A DNA stretch of 64,000 bases from contig NZ_JAAXKZ010000003.1 of the NCBI RefSeq assembly GCF_012911875.1, positions 1 through 64,000 of the forward strand. The letters are read 5' to 3'. The notes beneath the pieces are model-generated. The model worked only from the letters and a program-made list of their open reading frames with translations, was not told where the DNA came from and ran no database searches. Shown here in pieces: positions 35,368-43,815 of this stretch (positions are counted from its first letter, which is position 1; each line of letters opens with the position of its first letter). The position numbers and the translations under genes are program-made. Source of the stretch: Pseudonocardia bannensis (lineage in GTDB: Bacteria > Actinomycetota > Actinomycetes > Mycobacteriales > Pseudonocardiaceae).

Positions 35368-36636
35368 TCACCAGGTGACGTCGAGGGTCTCCAGCCCGCG
35401 GAAGAAGTAGCTCGCGATGTAGGACGGCCGGTAGTCGTCGGTGAGCCGCAGCCCGGGCAGCCGTTGCACGAGCGTCTCGATGGCCACCCGGATCTCGGCG
35501 CGGGCCAGCGGCGCGCCCGGGCACACGTGCACGCCGGTGCCGAAGGCGAGGTGCTCGCGCACGTTGGGCCGGTCCAGGTCGACGGCGTCGGGGTCGGGGA
35601 AGACCGTCTCGTCACGGTTGCCGGAGCCGAACAGCAGCAGCAACGGGGCTCCGGCCGGGAGCGTGGTGTCCCCGAGCACGGTCTCCCGCGTGGTGATCCG
35701 GAACAGGCCGCGGTGCGGGGCGTCCCGGCGCAGGGCCTCCTCGGTGACCCGCGGGATCACCCGCGTCGGGTCGGCGACCACCCGGTCCCGGATGGCCTGG
35801 TCCTGCAGCATGACGAGCAAGGTGGAGGTGATCGCGTCGCGGGTGGTGTCGTAGCCGGCCACCCGGGCGGCACCGCGGATGACGTCGTGCGCGTAGGCAT
35901 CGTCGTAGGCCGGGAACCCGTTGGCCCCGTGCACCAGGTCGGAGATCAGGTCGTCGCGCCGCTCGGCCCGGCGGGCGTCGATCAGGGCCTGGATGTAGTC
36001 GGTGTAGTCGCGCAGCCGGCGGGCGGCCTGGACCTTCGGTTCGACCGGGGCGAGCGGGTTCCACAGCAGCACGAAGTCGTTCGTCCAGGCCTGGATCCGC
36101 GCGGCGTCCTCCGCCGGGAAGCCGATGACGGCGTTGATCACGGTCTGGACGAACGGGTCGGCGTACTCCGAGACCAGATCCGCGGTACCGCCGGTGAACG
36201 CATCGATCAACTCGCCGGCCCGATGGCGCATCCGGGGCACCATCGCCCGCACCCGCGCCCCGGTGAACCCGGCGTCGAAGACCCGGCGCACCGGGGTGTG
36301 CGCCGGCTCGTCCTCGTTCACCAGGTATCCGGTCTCGGGGACGTGGCCTTCCAGTTCCGCGACGACCTCGGGCGGGTTGTCGTAGATCCTGGGCACGGCG
36401 ATCGCGGAGGAGTAGGTCTCCGGGTCGTTGATCACCGTCAGCAGGTCCGCGTGCCGGGTGATCATGTACGCGCCGATCGACGGGCTGAGCGCGACCGGAC
36501 GGCCGCGGGCCGCCCGGTAGAACAGGTGCGGGTCCTCCCGGTGAGGGGAGATCATCGGGTTGAAGTCGTGGTCCGGGTCGGCGGTGTCGACGGTGGTGTC
36601 GACGGTGGTGTCGACGGTGGTGTCCTCGACGGTCAT
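35368..36636 (-). CDS. Cytochrome P450
   Basis: 422 residues. Heme-binding loop FGTGVHVCPGAPLARAEIR, I-helix AGYDTTRD, K-helix EEALRR. Soluble class I bacterial P450 needing ferredoxin partners not found next to it. The N-terminus has a TTVD repeat encoded by 12-bp units. Last gene downstream of the Rieske-A / HAD / SDR / AraC row on the minus strand, 105 bp after AraC. Substrate unknown; aromatic O-demethylation or hydroxylation would fit the neighbourhood (inference). Confidence 0.92.
   Translation of the reverse strand: MTVEDTTVDTTVDTTVDTADPDHDFNPMISPHREDPHLFYRAARGRPVALSPSIGAYMITRHADLLTVINDPETYSSAIAVPRIYDNPPEVVAELEGHVPETGYLVNEDEPAHTPVRRVFDAGFTGARVRAMVPRMRHRAGELIDAFTGGTADLVSEYADPFVQTVINAVIGFPAEDAARIQAWTNDFVLLWNPLAPVEPKVQAARRLRDYTDYIQALIDARRAERRDDLISDLVHGANGFPAYDDAYAHDVIRGAARVAGYDTTRDAITSTLLVMLQDQAIRDRVVADPTRVIPRVTEEALRRDAPHRGLFRITTRETVLGDTTLPAGAPLLLLFGSGNRDETVFPDPDAVDLDRPNVREHLAFGTGVHVCPGAPLARAEIRVAIETLVQRLPGLRLTDDYRPSYIASYFFRGLETLDVTW
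36590..36630 (-). repeat. 12-bp tandem repeat in the P450 N-terminus
   Basis: Three to four copies of gtcgacggtggt, encoding (T-T-V-D)n at residues 6-17. In-frame, so copy-number change would only lengthen or shorten the disordered N-terminus. Confidence 0.7.
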
Positions 36637-36741
36637 GGGTCCTCCTCGGGCCGGTTCCCGTCGACGCTAGAAGTGATGCCGATCACGGTCGATCCGCTCC
36701 GCGCGGCCCGTTCGTCCGATTGGCGCGGACGCCCCCCGGGC

Positions 36742-37707
36742 TCAGTCCACGCTGCGCAGCGTCTCCGACGGGCTGGTCCCGTAGTGCTGCCGGTACGTGG
36801 CGGCGAACCGGCCCAGGTGCGTGAAGCCCCACCGGGCGGCCACCTCGGCGACCCCGCACCGTGCCGGGTCGGCCGCGACGAGATCGGCGTGCGCCCGGCG
36901 CAGCCGCACCTGGCGCAGGTAGGTCATCGGCGGCACCCCGACGTGGCGGGCGAAGCCCTCCTGCAGCGACCGCGCGCTCAACCCGACGCTGCGCGCGATG
37001 TCCACGACCGTGAACGGCGTCTGCGGCTCACCCTCCAGCAGGTCGACCGCCTTCCGGATCGCCGCCGGGGGAGGGCTCGGCGGGTCCGCGGCGAGCGTTG
37101 CCCGGTAGGGATGGTCGACCGCGTGGAGCAGCCCGGAGATCACCGCCTGGGCGAGCGGCCGCGCGACCAGGGGCCGAGCGAGGGGGCCGTCCGGGTCGCC
37201 GATCAGGGTCAGCAGTGAGCGCGCGAGGGTCCACCACTGCCGGCCGGCCCCGCGGCCGACGTCGAGGACCGGGGACAGCGCGACCGGGCCACGGACCGGG
37301 GCGTCGATCAGGTCGGCGAGCCCGGTCTCCACCGCCCGCCGGTCGATCTTCAGCCCGACGAGCTCGCCGCCGCCGGACCAGCCCTGCAGCGTCGAGCACC
37401 CGTCGGGCCGGTAGACCGCGGCGGTATCCGGGCACGCCAGTACCCGCTCCGAGCCGGTCCAGGTGTGCACCCGGCCGGCGAGCGGCACGTTGATCTCGTA
37501 GCTGGTCGCCAGCTCACCGGTCTCGATGCGTACCTCGCCGGCGTAGCCGAGGACCCCGATCGCGACCGGACCGAGTCCCGCTGCCGTCAGCGACATCCGG
37601 AACCGGCGGCGATCGTGCAGCACCGTCAGCCGGTGCGGGAAGTAGACCTCGCCGCAGAGCGCCCCGGCCTCCTCGGGGTCGCGGGTCTCGATCGAGATCC
37701 CCGGCAT
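36742..37707 (-). CDS. AraC-family transcriptional regulator
   Basis: 321 residues. C-terminal double helix-turn-helix: TVVDIARSVGLSARSLQEGF, PPMTYLRQVRLRRAHADLVA, WGFTHLGRFAATYRQHYGTS. The N-terminal part resembles the AraC-binding-like cupin of XylS/FeaR-type activators. Lies between the SDR and P450 genes on the same strand, so it is a candidate activator of the P450 or of the Rieske-A operon. Confidence 0.9.
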   Translation of the reverse strand: MPGISIETRDPEEAGALCGEVYFPHRLTVLHDRRRFRMSLTAAGLGPVAIGVLGYAGEVRIETGELATSYEINVPLAGRVHTWTGSERVLACPDTAAVYRPDGCSTLQGWSGGGELVGLKIDRRAVETGLADLIDAPVRGPVALSPVLDVGRGAGRQWWTLARSLLTLIGDPDGPLARPLVARPLAQAVISGLLHAVDHPYRATLAADPPSPPPAAIRKAVDLLEGEPQTPFTVVDIARSVGLSARSLQEGFARHVGVPPMTYLRQVRLRRAHADLVAADPARCGVAEVAARWGFTHLGRFAATYRQHYGTSPSETLRSVD

Positions 37708-37734
37708 GCGGGTCCTCCCTGTCTGCGCGCGTGG

Positions 37735-38496
37735 CTAGAAGATGCCCCGCCGGGCGCCGACGTCAAGGGCCAGCGTGGAACCGTGCAGCGCGCCGGCCTG
37801 CGGGTCGAGCAGCAGCGTGACCGCCCAGGCGACCTCGGCCGGGGTGACGAGGCGGCCCAGCGGCGACTCGGCCGCGCGCTCGGCGAGGACCTGGTCGACC
37901 GGTATCCCGCGGCGCGCCGCGGCCTGCTCGGACAGGGCACGCAGCCGGGGCGTGTCGGCCGGTCCGGGGGCCACCAGGTGCGCGGTGATCCCGCGCGGCC
38001 CGTAGGCCACCGCGAGCTGGCGGACCAAGTTGGCCAGCCCGGCGTTCGTCACCCCGGCCGCACACGCGTACGGCGCGGGCTCCGAGCCGTAGTGCCCGCC
38101 GAGCGCGACGATCCGCGAGCCCGCGACCAGCCGGTCGTCCACCGCCCGGATCAGCCGCAGCAGCCCGCCGGCCTTGAGCGCGACGGCCCGGCCGAGGGCG
38201 TCGGGCTCGATCGACTCGACCGGGCCGGCGGCCGGGAGCCCGGCGGCCTGGACGACCATCCGGACCGGGCCGCCCCCGGCCCGGTCGACCGCCGCGGCGA
38301 TCGCGGTCACCGCGTCGTCGGAGCCGATGTCGGCGGCGCAACCGGTGATCCCGGCGCCGCAGAGCGCGGGATCCTTCCGGGCCACCGCGACCACGCCCAG
38401 CCCGGCCGCCCGCAGCCGCGTGACGATCGCCGAACCCAGCGCCCCGGTCGCCCCGACGACGACGGCCAGCCCGGACCCGTTCGCCGAACCGGTCAC
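37735..38496 (-). CDS. SDR-family protein lacking canonical catalytic residues
   Basis: 253 residues from GTG 38496. Cofactor motif VVGATGALGSAIVTRL is intact, as is the C-terminal AYGPRGITAHLVAPGPADT. In the active-site region (IVALGGHYGSEPAPYACAAG) the catalytic Ser is replaced by Gly and YxxxK reads YACAA, so Lys is missing. It may bind NAD(P) without classical SDR catalysis, or use other residues. GTGA overlap with the HAD gene places it in the Rieske-A operon. Confidence 0.8.
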   Translation of the reverse strand: MTGSANGSGLAVVVGATGALGSAIVTRLRAAGLGVVAVARKDPALCGAGITGCAADIGSDDAVTAIAAAVDRAGGGPVRMVVQAAGLPAAGPVESIEPDALGRAVALKAGGLLRLIRAVDDRLVAGSRIVALGGHYGSEPAPYACAAGVTNAGLANLVRQLAVAYGPRGITAHLVAPGPADTPRLRALSEQAAARRGIPVDQVLAERAAESPLGRLVTPAEVAWAVTLLLDPQAGALHGSTLALDVGARRGIF

Positions 38497-39149
38497 GCGG
38501 CCTCCCGGTCCAGCTCCAGATGCTCGCGCACCGCGTCGAAGACCAGCTCCGGCCGGGCCAGGTCGAGCTGCAGGGCGATCATGCCCGCCTTCGCGGCGCC
38601 GGCGACGTTCCACGGCATGTCGTCGACGAACACGATCTCCGAGGGCGGCCGGTCGAGCTGCTCCAGGGCCATCTCGTAGGCCCGCGGGTCGGGCTTGAGG
38701 ATGCCGGTCACCGAACCGTCGACGAGCACGTCGAGCTGACCGATGAACGGGTCCTGCGACATCGACCCGTCGCCGTGGAAGGCCTTCAGGTCGTTGGTCA
38801 GCGCGCCGATGCGCACCCCGGCGGCCTGGGCGTCGGAGATCAACGCCGCGGCCTCGGGCCGCATCATCGGCTCGCCCGGCAGGGTGTAGAGCGTGTGCAT
38901 GAACTCCTGGATGGTCCAGTCCCGGCCGAGCGCGGCACCGATCTCGTCCGACCGCCGCGCCCAGTACTCGCGCTCGGTGATCTCCTCGCGGAGCATGGCG
39001 TCCCACAGCTCGTCCGGCTCCGGACCCAGGGGTCCGCGCCGTGCCACCACCGACCGCACGGCCGGCTCGAGCTCACCGTAGATCCCCATCATCTCCGAGC
39101 CGGAACGGAAGACCGTTCCGCCGAGGTCCAGCAGCAGCGCGCGTCGCAT
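38493..39149 (-). CDS. HAD-family hydrolase (candidate phosphatase)
   Basis: 218 residues, HAD subfamily IA. Motif I LLDLGGTVFRSG (nucleophile Asp8; the usual second Asp is Gly), cap helices (WDAMLREEITEREYWARRSD), motif II-like IGALTNDLKAF, Lys in GILKPDPRAYEMAL, motif III VFVDDMPWN. Most relatives are small-molecule phosphatases; DLGG variants also include dehalogenase-like and epoxide-hydrolase-linked domains. It lies 63 bp after the Cys-rich gene and Rieske-A in the same direction, and could remove phosphate from the oxygenated product (inference). Confidence 0.85.
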   Translation of the reverse strand: MRRALLLDLGGTVFRSGSEMMGIYGELEPAVRSVVARRGPLGPEPDELWDAMLREEITEREYWARRSDEIGAALGRDWTIQEFMHTLYTLPGEPMMRPEAAALISDAQAAGVRIGALTNDLKAFHGDGSMSQDPFIGQLDVLVDGSVTGILKPDPRAYEMALEQLDRPPSEIVFVDDMPWNVAGAAKAGMIALQLDLARPELVFDAVREHLELDREAA

Positions 39150-39212
39150 CGGTCTCCTGTGCTCTCGTCGTCGGCCCGGGCCGGCCGGCCCGGTGCCGTC
39201 TGCCGGCGGACC

Positions 39213-39407
39213 TCAGTGCTCGGGTTCGTGGGACACCAGCTGTGCAGCGATGACCACCGTGCACAGCAGCTCGCACCGGACGCACCAGCACAGGAAGTGC
39301 CGGTCGGCGCCCACCCAGAATTCCTGCACGAACGCGGCGGGATCGTCCAGCGCCGCGCCGCAGCCCGGGCAGAACGCCGCGCCGATCGGACCGGCCCGCC
39401 TGCTCAC
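39213..39407 (-). CDS. Cysteine-rich mini-protein A (zinc-ribbon/rubredoxin-like, 64 aa)
   Basis: GTG 39407 overlaps the stop of Rieske-A (GTGTGA). Sequence features: FCPGC near residue 13, FLCWCVRCELLC at 39-50, terminal SHEPEH. The CxxC plus C-x-C-x2-C pattern suggests a zinc ribbon or an iron centre. A second version with the same order, spacing and ending (GHEPEH) overlaps the stop of Rieske-B at 50545, so the pairing with this oxygenase type is not accidental. It may be a structural or electron-transfer subunit. Function unknown. Confidence 0.75.
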   Translation of the reverse strand: MSRRAGPIGAAFCPGCGAALDDPAAFVQEFWVGADRHFLCWCVRCELLCTVVIAAQLVSHEPEH

Positions 39408-40642
39408 ACCCACGACGGCACGGGGTCGCCGAACAACGCGAAGATCTCGTCCTTGATCGGGCTGTAGCGGATCGAGCTCTCCCGGGTCCACAGCTGCCGG
39501 AACTCCACCGCGGAGCCGAACTTGTCCTTCTCCATCGGTAGGTCGATCACGTCGTGCGGCTCGCGGAAGGTGCAGAGCGGGTCCTCGCCGTCCTCGACCC
39601 GGTCGATCTGCTCGGCGTAGAGCTTGCGCAGCAGCATCACCCCGAGATCGGACTTGCCGAGGTGCTCCTTGCTGCGGTCGGCGACGGCACCCTGGGTCAC
39701 CCAGGCGACGATGTCCTGGCCGTCGACGTAGTCGCGCAGCCACTCGCCCTTCTCGTCGTAGAGCGGCACCTCGTAGACGGGGATCTCCGGCTGCGGCGGG
39801 GCGCCGCCCTCGGGTCGGTAGGTCTGGTACCAGACGTGCCAGGTGTTCTCGTCGTCCATCGGGACCCGGATCTGGAACGTCGCCAGCCCGGCCGCACCCA
39901 CCCGGAGCATGTGCGGAAAGACCAGCGGGTGGCCGACCTTCCAGTCCTCGTCCTCCTCGGTGTGGCCCTCCAGCACGCGGCGCTTGAGGATGCCGTGCTC
40001 GAACACCTCGAAGGCCACCTTGACGTGCTTCTTGGTCACGACCGGGAGCGGCGTGTCCTTGCCGCCCAGCTCGCGCAGGAATGTCCCGTACCGCCCGTGC
40101 AGCCACTCGACGTGGTACGGGTCGACCGAGTTCTCCATGATCTGCAGGAAGTTGCAGGGCAGCTCGGCGTGCCCGATGTCGCGCCACGCGTCGTCCCAGA
40201 CGAACAGGTCGTAGCGCGGCAGTTCCGGCGCGGGGGAGGGGCCGAGGTAGGCGAAGATCAGCCCGCCCAGCTCCTGCACCGGGTACGCGGTCGCCTTGAT
40301 CCGGTCCTTGAAGGTGGAGTCGGCCGGCTCACCGGGCTGCTCGAGGCAGTTGCCCTCGGCGTCGAAGCGCCAGCCGTGGTACCCGCAGCGCAGGCCCTCC
40401 TGTTCGGTGCACCCCAGCCACAGCGCGGCCCGGCGGTGCGGGCACTGTTCGGCGAGCAGGCCGACGGTGCCGCTGCCGTCGCGGTAGAGCACCAGGTTCT
40501 CGCCGAGCAGCTTGCGCTTGACCGGGACCCGGGTGGCCATGTCGTGGGTGGCGATGGGCCACCAGTACCGGCGGAGCAGCTCACCCATGGGGGTGCCCGG
40601 GCCGACCTGGGTGAGGCGGCGGTTCTTCTCCACACTCAGCAT
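39404..40642 (-). CDS. Rieske oxygenase, alpha subunit (Rieske-A)
   Basis: 412 residues from ATG 40642; probably leaderless, with TACCGT seven bases before the ATG. Rieske cluster ligands Cys67-His69 and Cys86-His89 (QCPHRRAALWLG, LRCGYHGWRF). Mononuclear iron site in MENSVDPYHVEWLH: Asp174, His177, His182. Resembles the alpha-only phthalate 4,5-dioxygenase/carbazole-like group, which favours anionic aromatic substrates. No beta subunit or reductase adjacent; the ferredoxin at 52880 may serve it. Operon with Cys-rich A, HAD and SDR; divergent from dikinase A. Confidence 0.93.
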   Translation of the reverse strand: MLSVEKNRRLTQVGPGTPMGELLRRYWWPIATHDMATRVPVKRKLLGENLVLYRDGSGTVGLLAEQCPHRRAALWLGCTEQEGLRCGYHGWRFDAEGNCLEQPGEPADSTFKDRIKATAYPVQELGGLIFAYLGPSPAPELPRYDLFVWDDAWRDIGHAELPCNFLQIMENSVDPYHVEWLHGRYGTFLRELGGKDTPLPVVTKKHVKVAFEVFEHGILKRRVLEGHTEEDEDWKVGHPLVFPHMLRVGAAGLATFQIRVPMDDENTWHVWYQTYRPEGGAPPQPEIPVYEVPLYDEKGEWLRDYVDGQDIVAWVTQGAVADRSKEHLGKSDLGVMLLRKLYAEQIDRVEDGEDPLCTFREPHDVIDLPMEKDKFGSAVEFRQLWTRESSIRYSPIKDEIFALFGDPVPSWV

Positions 40643-40686
40643 GGCGCAGACGGTAGGAATACCGCAGCGGGGCGAGGAAGCGTGCT

Positions 40687-40764
40687 GTTCTCTCTGGCGA
40701 AACGGCCCACGCCGGTGGTCCACAGGACGCGTCCGCCTGGCCGGTGTGTTCGGCAGGGCGGAAC
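40687..40764. promoter_or_regulatory. Two GTTC-N9-GAAC-type sites between divergent module-A operons
   Basis: GTTCTCTCTGGCGAAAC (40687-40703, one arm imperfect) and GTTCGGCAGGGCGGAAC (40748-40764). The same 17-bp spacing occurs at 55167 and 56765. They lie in the 190-bp space between Rieske-A and the dikinase-A genes and suit an IclR-type dimer. Inference from repetition. Confidence 0.45.
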
Positions 40765-40832
40765 GGTCCGCTTGCCGCCTGTGTGTGGCCGCTGTCACGG
40801 TCCCGTGAGCTGATCAGACCTGAGGAGGTCGC

Positions 40833-42596
40833 ATGGCCACCGTCGTCCCTGTCGACGATTTCACCGGCGAGTGGTATCCGGGCTTCAAGCCCGAGCACAT
40901 CGCCTCCCCCTACATCGTGGACGGCACCGGGCCCTTCACGAAGGAGGACGAGGACAAGTTCTGGTACCTCGACTTCCACTGGTCGCGCGGACTGACCCCG
41001 CTCGCCGCGTTCGCGTGGGGCCATGACGGCTACTGCTGGGGCACCCAGCACGCGGCCGAGGCCCTTCCACTGCCGCCCGGGCGCGGCATCACCTCGCGCT
41101 TCGCCGGCACCCACCTCTACGGCTCGGCGATCCCGGAGTCCGACCCGCGCGAGATCGGCGCCCGGGCGAACCGGTTGGGCACGAACCTGCCCCACTTCCT
41201 GCAGAACTACCAGCAGATCTGGGCGGCCGGGCGCGACGAGCTCGAGGCGACCTGGACCTACTTCCGCGGCATCGACCTCACCCAGGAGCCCACCAGCCGG
41301 CTCCCCGAGCTGCTCACGCAGGCGCGGCGCTACCACCAGCGCTCGATGGAGATCCACTTCGGGGTGATGTACCCGCTGCTGGTGAACTTCCTGGGCTTCT
41401 ACGGGGCCTGCGCCGAGATGGGCATCGACACCAACCAGATCGGCAAGTTCCTCCAGGGTGAGGACACCAAGATCATGGAGACCGACCGCGAGCTGTACAA
41501 GCTCGCGATCAAGGCCCGCCAGGCCGGGCTGTCCGACGTGTTCGCCGACAACGAGCCCCCGCAGCTGCGGGAGGCGCTGTCGCGGCACGGCGGCTCGGCG
41601 TCGCAGTGGCTGACCGATTTCGACGACTTCCTGCAGATCTACGGTTACCGGCAGGAGGCGACCTGCGACGTCGGGCTGCCCAGCTGGATCGAGGACAACC
41701 AGATCCCGCTCGGCCTGATCAAGACGTTCCTGCTCAAGAAGGAGGACCACGACTTCGAGGCCGCCGCCCGCAACGCCATCGCCGAGCGGGAGGCCGCGAT
41801 CGATGCGGCCCGCACCGGGCTGACCAAGGAGGAGCAGGCCGTCTTCGACGCCGGCCTCGCGTCCAACCAGGCCGCGAACTTCCCGTGGTGGCAGGACGAC
41901 CACAACTACTACATCGACCTCAAGGTCATGCTCCCGCTGCGGTGGACCTGCCAGGAGCTGGCGAATCGCGTCGGGGCGGACCACAAGGACGACATGCTGT
42001 ACCTGTTCTGGCCCGAGCTGCTCGACGTCGCGAACGGCAAGCCCTACAAGGGTGAGCTGTCCGGACTGGTGAAGGACCGCCGCCAGTACTTCGACCACTG
42101 GCAGGCCAAGCGCTCCGCGATGCCCAAGGTGATGGGCACGATCCCGGACGCGGTCGAGGACCCGGTGCTGATCGAGATCTTCGGGCTCAACCCGCAGGCG
42201 ATCAAGGCGGTGCAGAACCCGGACGCGGCCAACGCGACCACGCTGTCCGGCGTCCCCGCGGCCAAGGGCGTCGCGACCGGCATCGCGCGGGTGCTGCAGA
42301 GCAGCGACGAGCTGCACCGGCTGGAGCCCGGCTCGATCCTGGTCTGCGAGTCCACCTCGCCGAACTGGACCCCGGCCTTCGGCAAGATCGCGGGCGCGGT
42401 GTGCGACGGTGGCGGCATGCTGTCGCACGCGGCCATCGTCGGCCGGGAGTACGGCATCCCGACGGTGACCGCCGTCGGCGTCGCCACGCTGGCCATCGCC
42501 GACGGCGACGAGATCGAGGTCGACGGCACCAACGGCAAGGTGACCATCCTGAAGAAGGCCGCCGAGCTGGCCGAAGCGGAGGCGGCCGCCCGGTGA
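40833..42596 (+). CDS. PEP-synthase-like phospho-histidine component, module A (phenylphosphate-synthase E1 type)
   Basis: 587 residues. The C-terminal PEP-utilising 'mobile' domain (about 465-580) carries GGGMLSHAAIVGREYGIPTV with the phospho-carrier His532. The first 450 residues are helical with many Trp/Tyr (WYLDFHWSRG, YYIDLKVMLPLRWTCQELAN) and would bind the phosphoryl acceptor, comparable to the acceptor region of phenylphosphate synthase protein 1 or rifampin phosphotransferase. It lacks both the ATP-grasp domain, which is the next gene, and the PEP-barrel. GAGGAGG before ATG. Predicted: transfers the beta-phosphate of ATP from His to a phenolic hydroxyl. Confidence 0.82.
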   Translation: MATVVPVDDFTGEWYPGFKPEHIASPYIVDGTGPFTKEDEDKFWYLDFHWSRGLTPLAAFAWGHDGYCWGTQHAAEALPLPPGRGITSRFAGTHLYGSAIPESDPREIGARANRLGTNLPHFLQNYQQIWAAGRDELEATWTYFRGIDLTQEPTSRLPELLTQARRYHQRSMEIHFGVMYPLLVNFLGFYGACAEMGIDTNQIGKFLQGEDTKIMETDRELYKLAIKARQAGLSDVFADNEPPQLREALSRHGGSASQWLTDFDDFLQIYGYRQEATCDVGLPSWIEDNQIPLGLIKTFLLKKEDHDFEAAARNAIAEREAAIDAARTGLTKEEQAVFDAGLASNQAANFPWWQDDHNYYIDLKVMLPLRWTCQELANRVGADHKDDMLYLFWPELLDVANGKPYKGELSGLVKDRRQYFDHWQAKRSAMPKVMGTIPDAVEDPVLIEIFGLNPQAIKAVQNPDAANATTLSGVPAAKGVATGIARVLQSSDELHRLEPGSILVCESTSPNWTPAFGKIAGAVCDGGGMLSHAAIVGREYGIPTVTAVGVATLAIADGDEIEVDGTNGKVTILKKAAELAEAEAAAR

Positions 42597-42669
42597 CCGG
42601 GCTTGTGAGGTCACCGTTCAACACGGCACGGCGCGGCGCGGAGGCGCCGAGCGTCAGCGAGGGGCTGAA

Positions 42670-43767
42670 GTGACGGGAGTACTGGTGGGAACCGACTCGA
42701 TCGTCTGGGTTGACGAGGTCGATCCGGCCGCGGCGATGGCGGCGGCCGGATCCAAGATGGGCCGGCTCACCGAGCTGCACCGCGCCGGCGTCTCGGTGCC
42801 GCAGGGCTTCGCCGTGACGGTGGACGCCTACCGGCGCCACTGCACGGAGTCGGGCCTGGACGAGCGCATCGAGGAGGTGATCTCGTGGCTCGGCACCGAC
42901 CCGTCCGACGCGGCCGTGGAGGACGCGTCGGTGAAGATCCGCGGGCTGTTCGAGACCACCCCGATGTCCGAGGCGCTGGCCGCGGAGATCACCGAGGCCT
43001 ACGAGGAGCTGTGCCTGCGCTGTGTGGACGTCAACGTGCCCACCGCGGTGCGCTCGTCGGCCACCGGTGAGGACGCGGCCGACGCCAGCTTCGCCGGCAT
43101 CTTCGACACCTATCTCGGGGTCTCGGGCGCAAACCGGGTGCTCGACGCCGTGCGGTCCTGCTGGGGGTCGCTGTTCACCGGCCGGGCGCTCGCGTACCGG
43201 CTGCGCAAGGGGATCAGCCACCACGCCATGCCGATCGCGGTGGGCGTCATCGAGCTCATCCACGCCCGGGCCTCCGGGGTGGCGTTCTCGGTGCACCCGG
43301 TGACCGGTAAGCCCGACCGGATCGTCATCGAGACGAGCTGGGGCTGGGGCGAGGCGATCGTGCAGGGCCTGGTCAACCCCGACCACGTCGAGGTGGGCAA
43401 GGCCGATGGACGGCTGCTCAAGTACGACGTCGCGCACAAGTCGGTGGTCTCGGCCTTCGACTTCGCCGACGGCCGGGTCACCGAGATCGAGATGCCGGCC
43501 AAGCTCGCCGACCGGCAGGTGCTCGACGAGGAGCAGGTCTCGGCGATCGCGGCGGCGGTGAAGGCGATCGAGGAGCACTACGGCTACCCGGTCGACGTGG
43601 AGTGGGTCATCTCCCGGCACCGCCGGGCCGGGGACCCGGTCTGCATCGTGCAGTCCCGCCCGGTGACGGTGACCGCCGACGAGTCGGAGAGGACCCCGGC
43701 GGCCTACGACCCGGTGGCGCTGGCGCAGAAGTTCGTGTTCAGCGGCAAACCGCTTCCCGGCCGGTAG
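42670..43767 (+). CDS. PEP/pyruvate-binding (ATP-grasp) dikinase component, module A
   Basis: 365 residues, the N-terminal ATP-binding half of PEP synthase/PPDK: GSKMGRLTELHRAGVSVPQG, TAVRSSATGEDAADASFAGI, ARASGVAFSVHPVTGKPDRI, VDVEWVISRHRR, and QSRPVTV at the end. It would phosphorylate His532 of the upstream protein using ATP, giving AMP and phosphate. About 40 kDa, equal to protein 2 of phenylphosphate synthase. Starts 73 bp after its partner; closed by a 15-bp terminator stem. Confidence 0.85.
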   Translation: MTGVLVGTDSIVWVDEVDPAAAMAAAGSKMGRLTELHRAGVSVPQGFAVTVDAYRRHCTESGLDERIEEVISWLGTDPSDAAVEDASVKIRGLFETTPMSEALAAEITEAYEELCLRCVDVNVPTAVRSSATGEDAADASFAGIFDTYLGVSGANRVLDAVRSCWGSLFTGRALAYRLRKGISHHAMPIAVGVIELIHARASGVAFSVHPVTGKPDRIVIETSWGWGEAIVQGLVNPDHVEVGKADGRLLKYDVAHKSVVSAFDFADGRVTEIEMPAKLADRQVLDEEQVSAIAAAVKAIEEHYGYPVDVEWVISRHRRAGDPVCIVQSRPVTVTADESERTPAAYDPVALAQKFVFSGKPLPGR

Positions 43768-43775
43768 CCCCCGTG

Positions 43776-43809
43776 CGTGGCGATGGCCGCTCGGGCGGCC
43801 ATCGCCACG
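43776..43809. terminator. Terminator hairpin after dikinase A
   Basis: 15-bp stem, CGTGGCGATGGCCGC pairing with GCGGCCATCGCCACG around a TCGG loop; sits between convergent genes and so can serve both. Confidence 0.85.
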
Positions 43810-43815
43810 ACCGGG

